From contig QIIF01000138.1 of NCBI GenBank assembly GCA_003231075.1, forward strand, positions 1-9,170: a stretch of DNA of 9,170 bases. Reading direction: 5' to 3'. Below are positions 3,723-9,162 of this stretch, in pieces (the first letter of the stretch is position 1; every line of letters starts with the position of its first letter). The DNA is from Candidatus Falkowiibacteriota bacterium. Its GTDB lineage: Bacteria > Patescibacteriota > Patescibacteriia > Patescibacteriales > SZUA-104. Below the pieces are notes generated by a model. It did no database searches. It was given only the letters and a program-made list of their open reading frames with translations, and had not been told where the DNA came from. A program made the translations under genes and the position numbers.

Positions 3723-6706
3723 TAAATCGGAAAGAGCAATTAAAAAAGCAAATTAACCCTTTTTCAGAAATGGAAAAGGAGGTTTTGGATTTTTGGGAGA
3801 AAAATAAGATTTTTGAGAAATCGGTTGAAAAAGACGCTCCTAAGGGTGATTATGTTTTTTATGATGGGCCGCCGTTTGCTACAGGCACGCCGCATTACGG
3901 GCATATTGTGGGGAGCGTGATGAAAGATGTTGTGCCGAGATATTGGACTATGAACGGTTATAGAGTTGAACGCCGCTGGGGATGGGATTGCCATGGATTG
4001 CCGATTGAAAATATTGTTGAAAAGGAAATGGGCTCAAAAAGCAAAAAAGACATTGAAGCGCTGGGCGTGGACGAATTTAACGCGAAATGCTGTTCAAAAG
4101 TTTTGGGATATGTTGAAGACTGGAAAAAGGTGATTACAAGATTAGGCCGCTGGGCGGATATGGATAATGCTTATAAAACGATGGACTTGGATTATATGGA
4201 ATCCGTTTGGTGGGTTTTTAAGCAGTTGTATGACAAGGGTTTGATTTATGAAGGATACCGTTCAATGCATATTTGCCCGAGATGCGAAACCACCCTTTCC
4301 CAGCAGGAAGTGACGGAGGGTTATAAGGATATTAAAGATCTGTCGGCGATCGCGAAATTTGAGCTGGTTGACGAACCGGGAACTTATGTTTTAGCGTGGA
4401 CGACTACGCCGTGGACTTTGATCGGGAATGTGGCGTTGGCGATGAAGGATAATATAGTTTATGTTAAGTGGCTTGATGATAAATCTGGTAATTATTATGT
4501 GACATCAAAAGATTTTTTTGAAAAATACGCATCAGAAAACAACATTAGTACTGCTCAAATGTATTTAGATAAAACTAAAACCGAGGTATCTAATGGGTTT
4601 AATTATATTGGCAGAAAGTATAAACCGCTTTTTGATTATTATTCTAAAAATGAAAAATTAGAAAATTATGAAAACGGTTGGAATATTTATGGGGCGGATT
4701 TTGTGACTACGGGAGAGGGGACGGGGGTTGTCCATATCGCGCCCGCTTTTGGCGAGGATGATATGAATTTGGGTAAAAAATATAATTTGCCGTTTATTCA
4801 GCATGTGGGCATGGACGGCGTTATTAAAAAAGAGGCGGGTGAGTTCGCGGGGATGAATGTGAAAGAAAAAGAAAATCATATGAAAACCGATATTGAGATT
4901 ATAAGATATTTGGCCCATAATAATTTGCTTTTCCATAAAGAAAAATACGAGCATAGCTATCCGCATTGCTGGCGGTGCGATACGCCGCTGATTAATTACG
5001 CGACTTCTTCGTGGTTTGTGGGAATTACCAAGATTAAAGACAAACTTTTGGAAACTGCGAAAGACATAAATTGGTCTCCGGCGCATATAAAAGAAGGGCG
5101 TTTCGGCAAGTGGCTTGAAGGCGCGCGCGATTGGTCAATTTCACGGCAGAGATTCTGGGCAAGCGTGATTCCAATTTGGAAGTGCGAAAGATGTAAAGAA
5201 TTAAAAGTTTACGGCTCTATTAAAGACCTGGAAAAAGACAGCGGAAAAAAAGTTAAGGATTTGCACAAGCATGTGGTTGATAAAATAAAAGTGCCTTGCG
5301 AAAAGTGCGGAGGCGAGATGGCGCGCGTTCCGGATGTTTTGGATTGCTGGTTTGAGTCCGGTTCTATGCCTTACGCGCAGATGCATTATCCTTTTGAAAA
5401 TAAGGAAAAATTTGAAAAGAATTTTCCGGCCGAGTTTATCGCCGAAGGCGTGGATCAGACGCGGGCTTGGTTTTATTATCTGCACGCGATCGCGGGCGGA
5501 ATAAAAAACAGCAGCGCGTTTAAAAATGTAATAGTGAACGGGATAGTATTGGCCGAGGATGGCAAGAAAATGGCGAAAAAGCTGCAAAATTATCCTGATC
5601 CAATGTTGGTTTTTGATAAATACGGAGCTGACGCTTTGCGATACTATCTTTTAAGTTCTCCGGTTATGCTTGCGGAAAATATGAATTTTTCCGAAAAAGG
5701 CGTGCAGGAGTCATTAAGGAATGTTGTGATGATCCTGTGGAATGTTGTTAGGTTTTATGAAATGTATGCCATTGTAGGGGCAATTCATGAATTGCCCCTA
5801 CAATCAGGCAATGTTTTGGATAAATGGATTTTGGCGCGTTTGAATCAGTTGATTGAAGAAGTGACTGAGAATATGAATAATTATAATCTTCCGAAAGCCG
5901 CAAGGCCGATTGAGGATTTTATCAATGATTTGTCAACATGGTATATTCGCCGTTCACGAGATAGATTTAAAAAGAGCCCTCTTGATAAAGGGGGTTTGGG
6001 GGATTTTAATGATAAAAAATCAGCGTTGGAGACAACCGGTTATGTGTTGTCGCAATTATCAAAAGTGATGGCGCCGTTTACGCCGTTTGTCGCTGAAAAT
6101 GTTTGGCAGAAAGTGACGAGGAATGATTTTAATGATAAAGAAAAAAGTGTTCATTTGGAGGCATGGCCTGAAACAGGAAACAGGAAACAGGAAACAGGAA
6201 ACAGAATTTTAGAAGAAATGGAAGTTGTGAGAAGAATTGTTGAATTAGGATTAGCTGCGCGTGATGAGCATGGGATTAAGGTGCGGCAGCCGTTGCAACA
6301 ATTAACAATTAACAATTTACAATTAACAGCCATTGATGAATATATAGATTTAATTAAAGACGAGGTTAATGTTAAGGATGTGGTTACGCGGAAAGGGAAT
6401 GGAGATTTAGAGGTTGAGTTAGATGTAACATTAACTTCTGAATTAAAAATGGAAGGGGCTAAGCGGGAGCTTGTTCGGTTTATAAACGCTTTGCGCAAGC
6501 AGGCGGGGATGACGATTCAGGACAGGGCTGTTGTTTATTATGAAACCGCGTCGGTTGATGTTAAAAATGTGTTTGAAAAAATGGGAGATGAGATTTTGAA
6601 AGATACTTTAAGTAATCAAATTATTGATAATATCAGTGAGGCGGAGGTAAAAAAAGAAGTTAAGGTTAACAGGGAAGAGGTTGCTTTAGGGATTAAGAAA
6701 ATTTAA
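3719..6706 (+). CDS. ileS: Isoleucyl-tRNA synthetase (IleS), eukaryote-like type, with repeat-derived insertions
   Basis: IleS charges tRNA-Ile and hydrolyses mischarged Val-tRNA-Ile. The 995-residue protein shows PHYGH, the HIGH-box equivalent (58-62), GWDCHGLPIE, CxxC zinc pairs at 186/189, 417/420, 489/492 and 527/530, editing-domain motifs TTTPWTLIGN (228-237) and GTGVVHIAPAFGEDD (334-348), FVADQ-region equivalent AEGVDQTRAWFYYLH, the KMSKS equivalent KMAKK (617-621), and the anticodon-binding domain with TWYIRRSRDRF and HGIKVRQPL. The KMSKS serine is replaced by alanine. Four stretches in the C-terminal half are made of repeat DNA: residues about 685-696, 751-763, 818-829 and 860-870. 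A part of the editing domain (4561-4680) is strikingly AT-rich, 30 G/C in 120 by hand count. The start overlaps the toxin stop by 4 nt and has no Shine-Dalgarno sequence, so translation probably depends on coupling. Confidence 0.97.
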   Translation: MINRKEQLKKQINPFSEMEKEVLDFWEKNKIFEKSVEKDAPKGDYVFYDGPPFATGTPHYGHIVGSVMKDVVPRYWTMNGYRVERRWGWDCHGLPIENIVEKEMGSKSKKDIEALGVDEFNAKCCSKVLGYVEDWKKVITRLGRWADMDNAYKTMDLDYMESVWWVFKQLYDKGLIYEGYRSMHICPRCETTLSQQEVTEGYKDIKDLSAIAKFELVDEPGTYVLAWTTTPWTLIGNVALAMKDNIVYVKWLDDKSGNYYVTSKDFFEKYASENNISTAQMYLDKTKTEVSNGFNYIGRKYKPLFDYYSKNEKLENYENGWNIYGADFVTTGEGTGVVHIAPAFGEDDMNLGKKYNLPFIQHVGMDGVIKKEAGEFAGMNVKEKENHMKTDIEIIRYLAHNNLLFHKEKYEHSYPHCWRCDTPLINYATSSWFVGITKIKDKLLETAKDINWSPAHIKEGRFGKWLEGARDWSISRQRFWASVIPIWKCERCKELKVYGSIKDLEKDSGKKVKDLHKHVVDKIKVPCEKCGGEMARVPDVLDCWFESGSMPYAQMHYPFENKEKFEKNFPAEFIAEGVDQTRAWFYYLHAIAGGIKNSSAFKNVIVNGIVLAEDGKKMAKKLQNYPDPMLVFDKYGADALRYYLLSSPVMLAENMNFSEKGVQESLRNVVMILWNVVRFYEMYAIVGAIHELPLQSGNVLDKWILARLNQLIEEVTENMNNYNLPKAARPIEDFINDLSTWYIRRSRDRFKKSPLDKGGLGDFNDKKSALETTGYVLSQLSKVMAPFTPFVAENVWQKVTRNDFNDKEKSVHLEAWPETGNRKQETGNRILEEMEVVRRIVELGLAARDEHGIKVRQPLQQLTINNLQLTAIDEYIDLIKDEVNVKDVVTRKGNGDLEVELDVTLTSELKMEGAKRELVRFINALRKQAGMTIQDRAVVYYETASVDVKNVFEKMGDEILKDTLSNQIIDNISEAEVKKEVKVNREEVALGIKKI
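5771..5804. repeat. 34-bp perfect palindrome (GTAGGGGC family) inside ileS
   Basis: The left half attgtaggggcaattca (5771-5787) is the exact reverse complement of 5788-5804. It encodes about AIVGAIHELPLQ (residues 685-696), in the linker between the catalytic core and the anticodon-binding domain, just before LDKWILARLNQL. Palindromes with GTAGGGGC...GCCCCTAC ends are, from memory, a dispersed family in many environmental genomes. The foot carries the tetranucleotide GTAG, which is also associated with REP elements. Confidence 0.92.
5969..6007 (+). repeat. KSPLDKGG-type dispersed repeat inserted in ileS
   Basis: The stretch contains agccctcttgataaaggggg followed by tttgggggatttt and is translated in frame as KKSPLDKGGLGDF (residues 751-763). 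It separates RSRDRFK from DKKSALETTGYVL, which are normally closer together in IleS. Peptides such as SPLxKGGxxG are, from memory, a familiar signature of a widespread short repeat that is occasionally translated. Confidence 0.75.
6170..6204 (+). repeat. Heptamer tandem array (AAACAGG type) inside ileS
   Basis: After a leading G, four perfect AAACAGG units and a fifth lacking its last base occupy 35 bp. The peptide is ETGNRKQETGNR (residues 818-829), placed between HLEAWP and ILEEMEVV, a variable linker in IleS. The period is 7, so reading through three units gives a 21-nt, 7-residue repeat (ETGNRKQ). Confidence 0.92.
6297..6328 (+). repeat. Heptamer tandem array (AACAATT type) inside ileS
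   Basis: Three perfect AACAATT units, one TACAATT unit and a partial fifth unit span 32 bp. They encode QLTINNLQLTA (about residues 860-870), directly after the conserved HGIKVRQPLQ motif and before the IDEYIDLIKDEVNVK segment. The frame is kept. Confidence 0.88.
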
Positions 6707-6718
6707 AAATTTTTACCC

Positions 6719-6830
6719 AATAATTTCTACCGAGCTTTAGCTCAGGGTTCGGGCGGCTTTAGCCGCGTACCGTCACGCTACGGCGGCTAAAGCCGCCCGA
6801 ACCCTGGCCTAAAGGCCGGTAGAAATTATT
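6719..6830. repeat. REP doublet (REPIN-like inverted repeat) upstream of the RAYT gene
   Basis: This is a 112-bp inverted repeat. The outer arms aataatttctaccg (6719-6732) and cggtagaaattatt (6817-6830) pair perfectly, as do the inner 22-bp arms 6744-6765 and 6784-6805. Between them lie GAGC-TTTA-GCTC (6732-6743) on the left and GGCC-TAAA-GGCC (6806-6817) on the right; each forms its own small hairpin although the sequences differ. Further mini-hairpins CGGC-TTTA-GCCG (6754-6765) and CGGC-TAAA-GCCG (6784-6795) are nested in the inner arms around a central loop. The structure lies just after the ileS stop and could also limit read-through from that operon, although no T-run follows. Confidence 0.88.
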
Positions 6831-6855
6831 CCTAAGCCGGTAGAAGAGTTTTATT

Positions 6856-7449
6856 ATGCAGAAGCATTACCAGCATTTAAAAGAAGGCGCCCCTTATTGG
6901 CCGGACAATTCCATGTATTTTTTAACTGATTCTACTTTTTTGCATTTTCCGTTTTTTCAGAAAGAAGAACAAAAAATAATAGTATTAAATCAGATTAAAA
7001 AAATAAAAACACAATTGGAAATTCCCGTATCTGATTATAGTATTGCCGTAAACCACTATCATATAAAATTTTATTTGAAGAACGGCATAGATATGAAAAA
7101 AGTGAAGCAATTATTGCGGGGAGGCATTTCTTACGAGTATAGGAAAAGATATAAATTGCCGTATAAGGAAATGTGGCAAACCAGAAAAATAACAATGATT
7201 ACTTCCGAGGAAATGAATTTTAAGGTTTCGGGATATATTATCGGTAATTTATTGAAACATAAAGAAGTAAGCACTTTTGAGGAGTTAAAAGAAAATGAAT
7301 TTTCAAGCTATTGGTATGTAGAGGATAAATATGGAAACGATATTGCCCAAGGGCTGGTGCGCGGCGTAATAGATGTTAACGAGGATGTCCGGGGCGGGAT
7401 TGATTTTAGCCGGTTAAGTGAAATTAATATTAAATATTCGGCAGGTTAA
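6856..7449 (+). CDS. REP-associated tyrosine transposase (RAYT, Y1/IS200-like HUH nuclease)
   Basis: The 197-residue protein has the layout of a single-domain Y1 transposase. An N-terminal strand MYFLTDSTFLHFPFF (20-34) resembles the YFVT opening of the family. The HUH metal-binding motif is NHYHI (H67, Y68, H69). A helix with KQLLRGGISYEYRKRY (84-99) follows, and the likely catalytic tyrosine is Y127 in SGYIIGNLLKHKEV, which corresponds to the YIxxNPVxAG region of RAYTs. These enzymes cleave and join single-stranded REP DNA. The gene is flanked by inverted REP copies, the classic RAYT context, which supports the call more than overall similarity does. The stop codon lies in the loop of a downstream hairpin. 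All presumed catalytic residues are present, so it could be active. The sequence is quite diverged from classical TnpA, so subfamily assignment is uncertain. Confidence 0.78.
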   Translation: MQKHYQHLKEGAPYWPDNSMYFLTDSTFLHFPFFQKEEQKIIVLNQIKKIKTQLEIPVSDYSIAVNHYHIKFYLKNGIDMKKVKQLLRGGISYEYRKRYKLPYKEMWQTRKITMITSEEMNFKVSGYIIGNLLKHKEVSTFEELKENEFSSYWYVEDKYGNDIAQGLVRGVIDVNEDVRGGIDFSRLSEINIKYSAG

Positions 7450-7489
7450 AACCTGCCGAACCCAGAGCTAAAGCTCGGTAGAAATTTTG
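7437..7489. repeat. Downstream inverted REP with hairpin spanning the transposase stop codon
   Basis: An 11-bp-arm hairpin, ttcggcaggtt (7437-7447) with aacctgccgaa (7450-7460), contains the TAA stop (7447-7449) at its tip. It continues into cccagagctaaagctcgg and tagaaattttg. This second part carries the stem GAGC-TAAA-GCTC (7465-7476) and is the reverse complement of the left REP at 6722-6750, with one mismatch (7464 against 6744). The hairpin could also slow or stop transcription, but it has no downstream T-run typical of an intrinsic terminator. Confidence 0.85.
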
Positions 7490-7496
7490 TAAATAT

Positions 7497-8513
7497 ATGC
7501 CAAAAATAAAAGCGTTGGTTTTAATGTCGGGCGGGCTTGATTCAATGCTCTCAGCCCGAACTTTAATGGAGCAGGGCGTGGAGGTTACCGGCCTGGTTTT
7601 TGTGAGCCATTTTTTCGGCGCGGCCAAAGCGCGCAAAGCGGCCGAACAGCTTGGCGTGAAATTAAAAGAAATTGAATTTAAAAAAGAACATTTTGATATG
7701 GTAAAAAATCCGAAGCACGGATACGGCAAGAATATAAATCCTTGCATTGATTGCCATACTTTAATGCTGAAGCGCGCGAAAAAAATTATGGAAGACGAGG
7801 GCTATGATTTTGCGGCGACCGGAGAAATTTTAGGACAAAGGCCGATGTCGCAGAATAAAAGCGCGCTTAAGACGGTAAACCGCGAATCGGGCTTGGGCGA
7901 TTTACTGGTAAGGCCGATGTCGGCGAAATTGTTAGATGAAACAAAGCCGGAAAAAAACGGTTGGTTGAAACGCGGAAAATTGCACGAAATAAGCGGAAGG
8001 TCGCGTTGGCGGCAGAGAGAGCTGGTTGAAAAATATGGGATTAAAGAATACGCCTCTCCGGGAGGAGGATGCCTTTTAACCGATCCGGAGTTCAGCCGGC
8101 GCTTAATCCGCATGCTTGATTATTGGCCGGATTGCGCCGGTTCAAACACCGAGCTGTTGAAAAGCGGACGCGTCTTTTGGATAAGCGGAAAAAATGGTAA
8201 AATTATCATAGTAGTGGGAAGGGACAAGGCGGATTGTGAAAATTTGGAAAAATTAGCCCAAAAAGGCGATATATTGATGGAACTGAAAGATATCAAGGGG
8301 CCGATGACTTTGGTTAGGAAATTGGAAATTGGAAATTTGGAATTTGGGGAGTTGGATATTAATGTGCCGGATGCGTTAAAATTAGGCGAGTTGAAATTAG
8401 GTGAGGAAAAAAGTAAAGATGAGGTTTTAAATATTGCCGCGTTATTGACTGGATTTTATGCTCCGAAAGCAAGGGGGAAGAAAGTAAAAGTTGATTTGCG
8501 ATTTAAAAATTAA
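7497..8513 (+). CDS. ThiI-like PP-loop ATP pyrophosphatase, putative tRNA 4-thiouridine synthase
   Basis: The 338-residue protein begins with a PP-loop ATP pyrophosphatase motif SGGLDS (11-16), which adenylates a base before sulfur transfer. It then shows NPCIDCH (C83, C86), ATGEILGQRPMSQ (107-119), LLVRPMSAKLL (136-146), ISGRSRWRQ (165-173) and PGGGCLLTDP (188-197, C192). This motif order is that of stand-alone ThiI-like proteins, commonly annotated as tRNA 4-thiouridine(8) synthase, in which C83/C86/C192 are candidate catalytic or metal-binding cysteines. It lacks an N-terminal THUMP domain, unlike E. coli ThiI. The remaining C-terminal part (about 200-338) may be an RNA-binding accessory domain. 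Residues 274-283 come from a heptamer array, followed by a doubled LKLGE. MnmA is a less likely alternative because its usual motifs are missing. The exact modification made is not provable from sequence. The gene follows the REP element and has no Shine-Dalgarno sequence. Confidence 0.85.
   Translation: MPKIKALVLMSGGLDSMLSARTLMEQGVEVTGLVFVSHFFGAAKARKAAEQLGVKLKEIEFKKEHFDMVKNPKHGYGKNINPCIDCHTLMLKRAKKIMEDEGYDFAATGEILGQRPMSQNKSALKTVNRESGLGDLLVRPMSAKLLDETKPEKNGWLKRGKLHEISGRSRWRQRELVEKYGIKEYASPGGGCLLTDPEFSRRLIRMLDYWPDCAGSNTELLKSGRVFWISGKNGKIIIVVGRDKADCENLEKLAQKGDILMELKDIKGPMTLVRKLEIGNLEFGELDINVPDALKLGELKLGEEKSKDEVLNIAALLTGFYAPKARGKKVKVDLRFKN
8317..8345 (+). repeat. Heptamer tandem array (GGAAATT type) inside the ThiI-like gene
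   Basis: Three perfect GGAAATT units (8317-8337) are followed by a diverged fourth, tggaattt. They encode RKLEIGNLEF (residues 274-283). The frame is kept and the segment lies in the poorly conserved C-terminal region. Confidence 0.82.
8376..8405 (+). repeat. 15-bp direct duplication in the ThiI-like gene
   Basis: ttaaaattaggcgag (8376-8390) is followed directly by ttgaaattaggtgag (8391-8405), 13 of 15 identical, encoding LKLGE twice. It is in frame and lies 31 nt after the heptamer array. Confidence 0.75.
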
Positions 8514-8541
8514 GATTTAAGAATTAAGTTATTATAATTAA
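8500..8541 (+). repeat. Heptamer tandem array (GATTTAA type) across the stop of the ThiI-like gene
   Basis: Six successive 7-bp units run GATTTAA, AAATTAA, GATTTAA, GAATTAA, GTTATTA, TAATTAA, with the last two diverged. The TAA stop of the ThiI-like gene (8511-8513) is part of the second unit, so the array sets the protein's last residues (RFKN). Confidence 0.75.
8510..8538 (+). promoter_or_regulatory. Possible promoter for lemA
   Basis: A perfect TATAAT (8533-8538) has TTAAGA (8510-8515, four of six matches to TTGACA) 17 bp upstream. Transcription would start near 8545, leaving a leader of about 50 nt made largely of the next heptamer array. The region is AT-rich and repetitive, so chance matches are likely. 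Confidence 0.35.
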
Positions 8542-8552
8542 TTGTTTCTCAT

Positions 8553-8587
8553 AATGCGTTACGGGTTATGCGTTGCGGGTTACGAGA
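8553..8587 (+). repeat. Heptamer tandem array (TACGGGT/TACGAGA type) before lemA
   Basis: Five 7-bp units read AATGCGT, TACGGGT, TATGCGT, TGCGGGT, TACGAGA. This is the reverse-complement orientation of the CTCGTAA array before ispH: the opposite strand of that array reads in the same TTACGAG register. It ends 8 nt before the chosen lemA start. Confidence 0.82.
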
Positions 8588-8595
8588 TAAAATCT

Positions 8596-9162
8596 ATGTC
8601 TACAACATTATGGATTGTGCTCGGAATTATTATCGCGGTAATCGCGGTAATAATCGGCATGTACAATTCGCTAATCAGATTAAAAAATCGCGTAGAGGAA
8701 GCTTGGTCGGATATTGATGTCCAGCTTAAGCGCCGCTACAACTTAATTCCCAATTTAATTGAGACCGTAAAAGGATACGCGTCTCACGAAAGAGAAACTT
8801 TGGAAAAAGTGACGAAGGCGAGGACTGACGCGATGACCGCTCAGTCAGGCGGAGATCCAAAAGCCCAGGCCCATGCCGAAAATATGCTTTCTTCAACTTT
8901 AAAATCAATCTTTGCTTTATCGGAGAGCTACCCTGATTTAAAAGCGAACCAGAATTTTTTGGAATTACAAAGGGAATTATCCGACACGGAGAATAAAATT
9001 CAAGCGTCTCGCAGGTTTTACAACGGCAATGTCCGTGATTTCAATACCAAACTGCAGGTTTTCCCGACCAATATTATCGCCAATATGCTTGGATTTAAGA
9101 ATAGGGACTTTTTTGAAATTGAAGAGCCGAAAGAACGGGAAAATGTGAAAGTAGAATTTTAA
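8596..9162 (+). CDS. lemA: LemA family membrane protein
   Basis: From the ATG at 8596 the protein has 188 residues, the usual LemA length. A short N-terminus is followed by one membrane segment (about residues 4-22, WIVLGIIIAVIAVIIG), then the family signature NRVEEAWSDIDVQLKRRYNLIPNL and ETVKGYASHE. A helical-bundle region follows with LQRELSDTENKIQASRRFYN and DFNTKLQVFPTNIIANMLGF. The protein ends in a charged tail. An upstream in-frame TTG (8542) and ATG (8554) exist, but the residues they would add (RYGLCVAGYE) are just a translated heptamer array, so they are rejected. LemA proteins are membrane-anchored and widespread, often near HtpX or TPM/DUF2207 genes; their biochemical role is unsettled. 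The downstream neighbour lies outside the window. Confidence 0.94.
   Translation: MSTTLWIVLGIIIAVIAVIIGMYNSLIRLKNRVEEAWSDIDVQLKRRYNLIPNLIETVKGYASHERETLEKVTKARTDAMTAQSGGDPKAQAHAENMLSSTLKSIFALSESYPDLKANQNFLELQRELSDTENKIQASRRFYNGNVRDFNTKLQVFPTNIIANMLGFKNRDFFEIEEPKERENVKVEF

Larger units (their letters stand above)
6719..7489 (+). mobile_element. RAYT transposase gene with flanking REP repeats
   Basis: A Y1-type transposase gene lies between two oppositely oriented REP copies. The left REP (6722-6750) and the right REP (7458-7486, reverse complement) agree at 28 of 29 bases. The left one is half of a larger doublet. The ends share the motif GGTAGAAATT outside a GAGC-loop-GCTC stem. No target-site duplication is evident, as expected for HUH/Y1 elements. 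Whether the whole block moves as a unit or is only the domesticated source of REPs cannot be seen here. Confidence 0.75.

Noticed and set aside
4658..5587. Long minus-strand open frames opposite ileS (4658-5086 and 5201-5587)
   Set aside because: They lie antisense to strongly conserved IleS motifs, and their arginine-, phenylalanine- and isoleucine-rich sequences look like shadows with no recognisable domain.
6719..6830. Intrinsic terminator of the ileS operon or a tRNA gene
   Set aside because: The inverted repeat has no following T-run and is better explained as a REP doublet; no cloverleaf or T-loop sequence is present.
8542..8595. Extension of lemA to the TTG at 8542 or the ATG at 8554
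   Set aside because: The extra residues are translated heptamer repeat and precede a normal LemA N-terminus with its membrane segment; the ATG at 8596 gives the family length.
8629..8655. Short tandem repeat atcgcggta in lemA
   Set aside because: The 9-bp duplication encodes IAV twice within the hydrophobic membrane segment and is explained by simple codon repetition.
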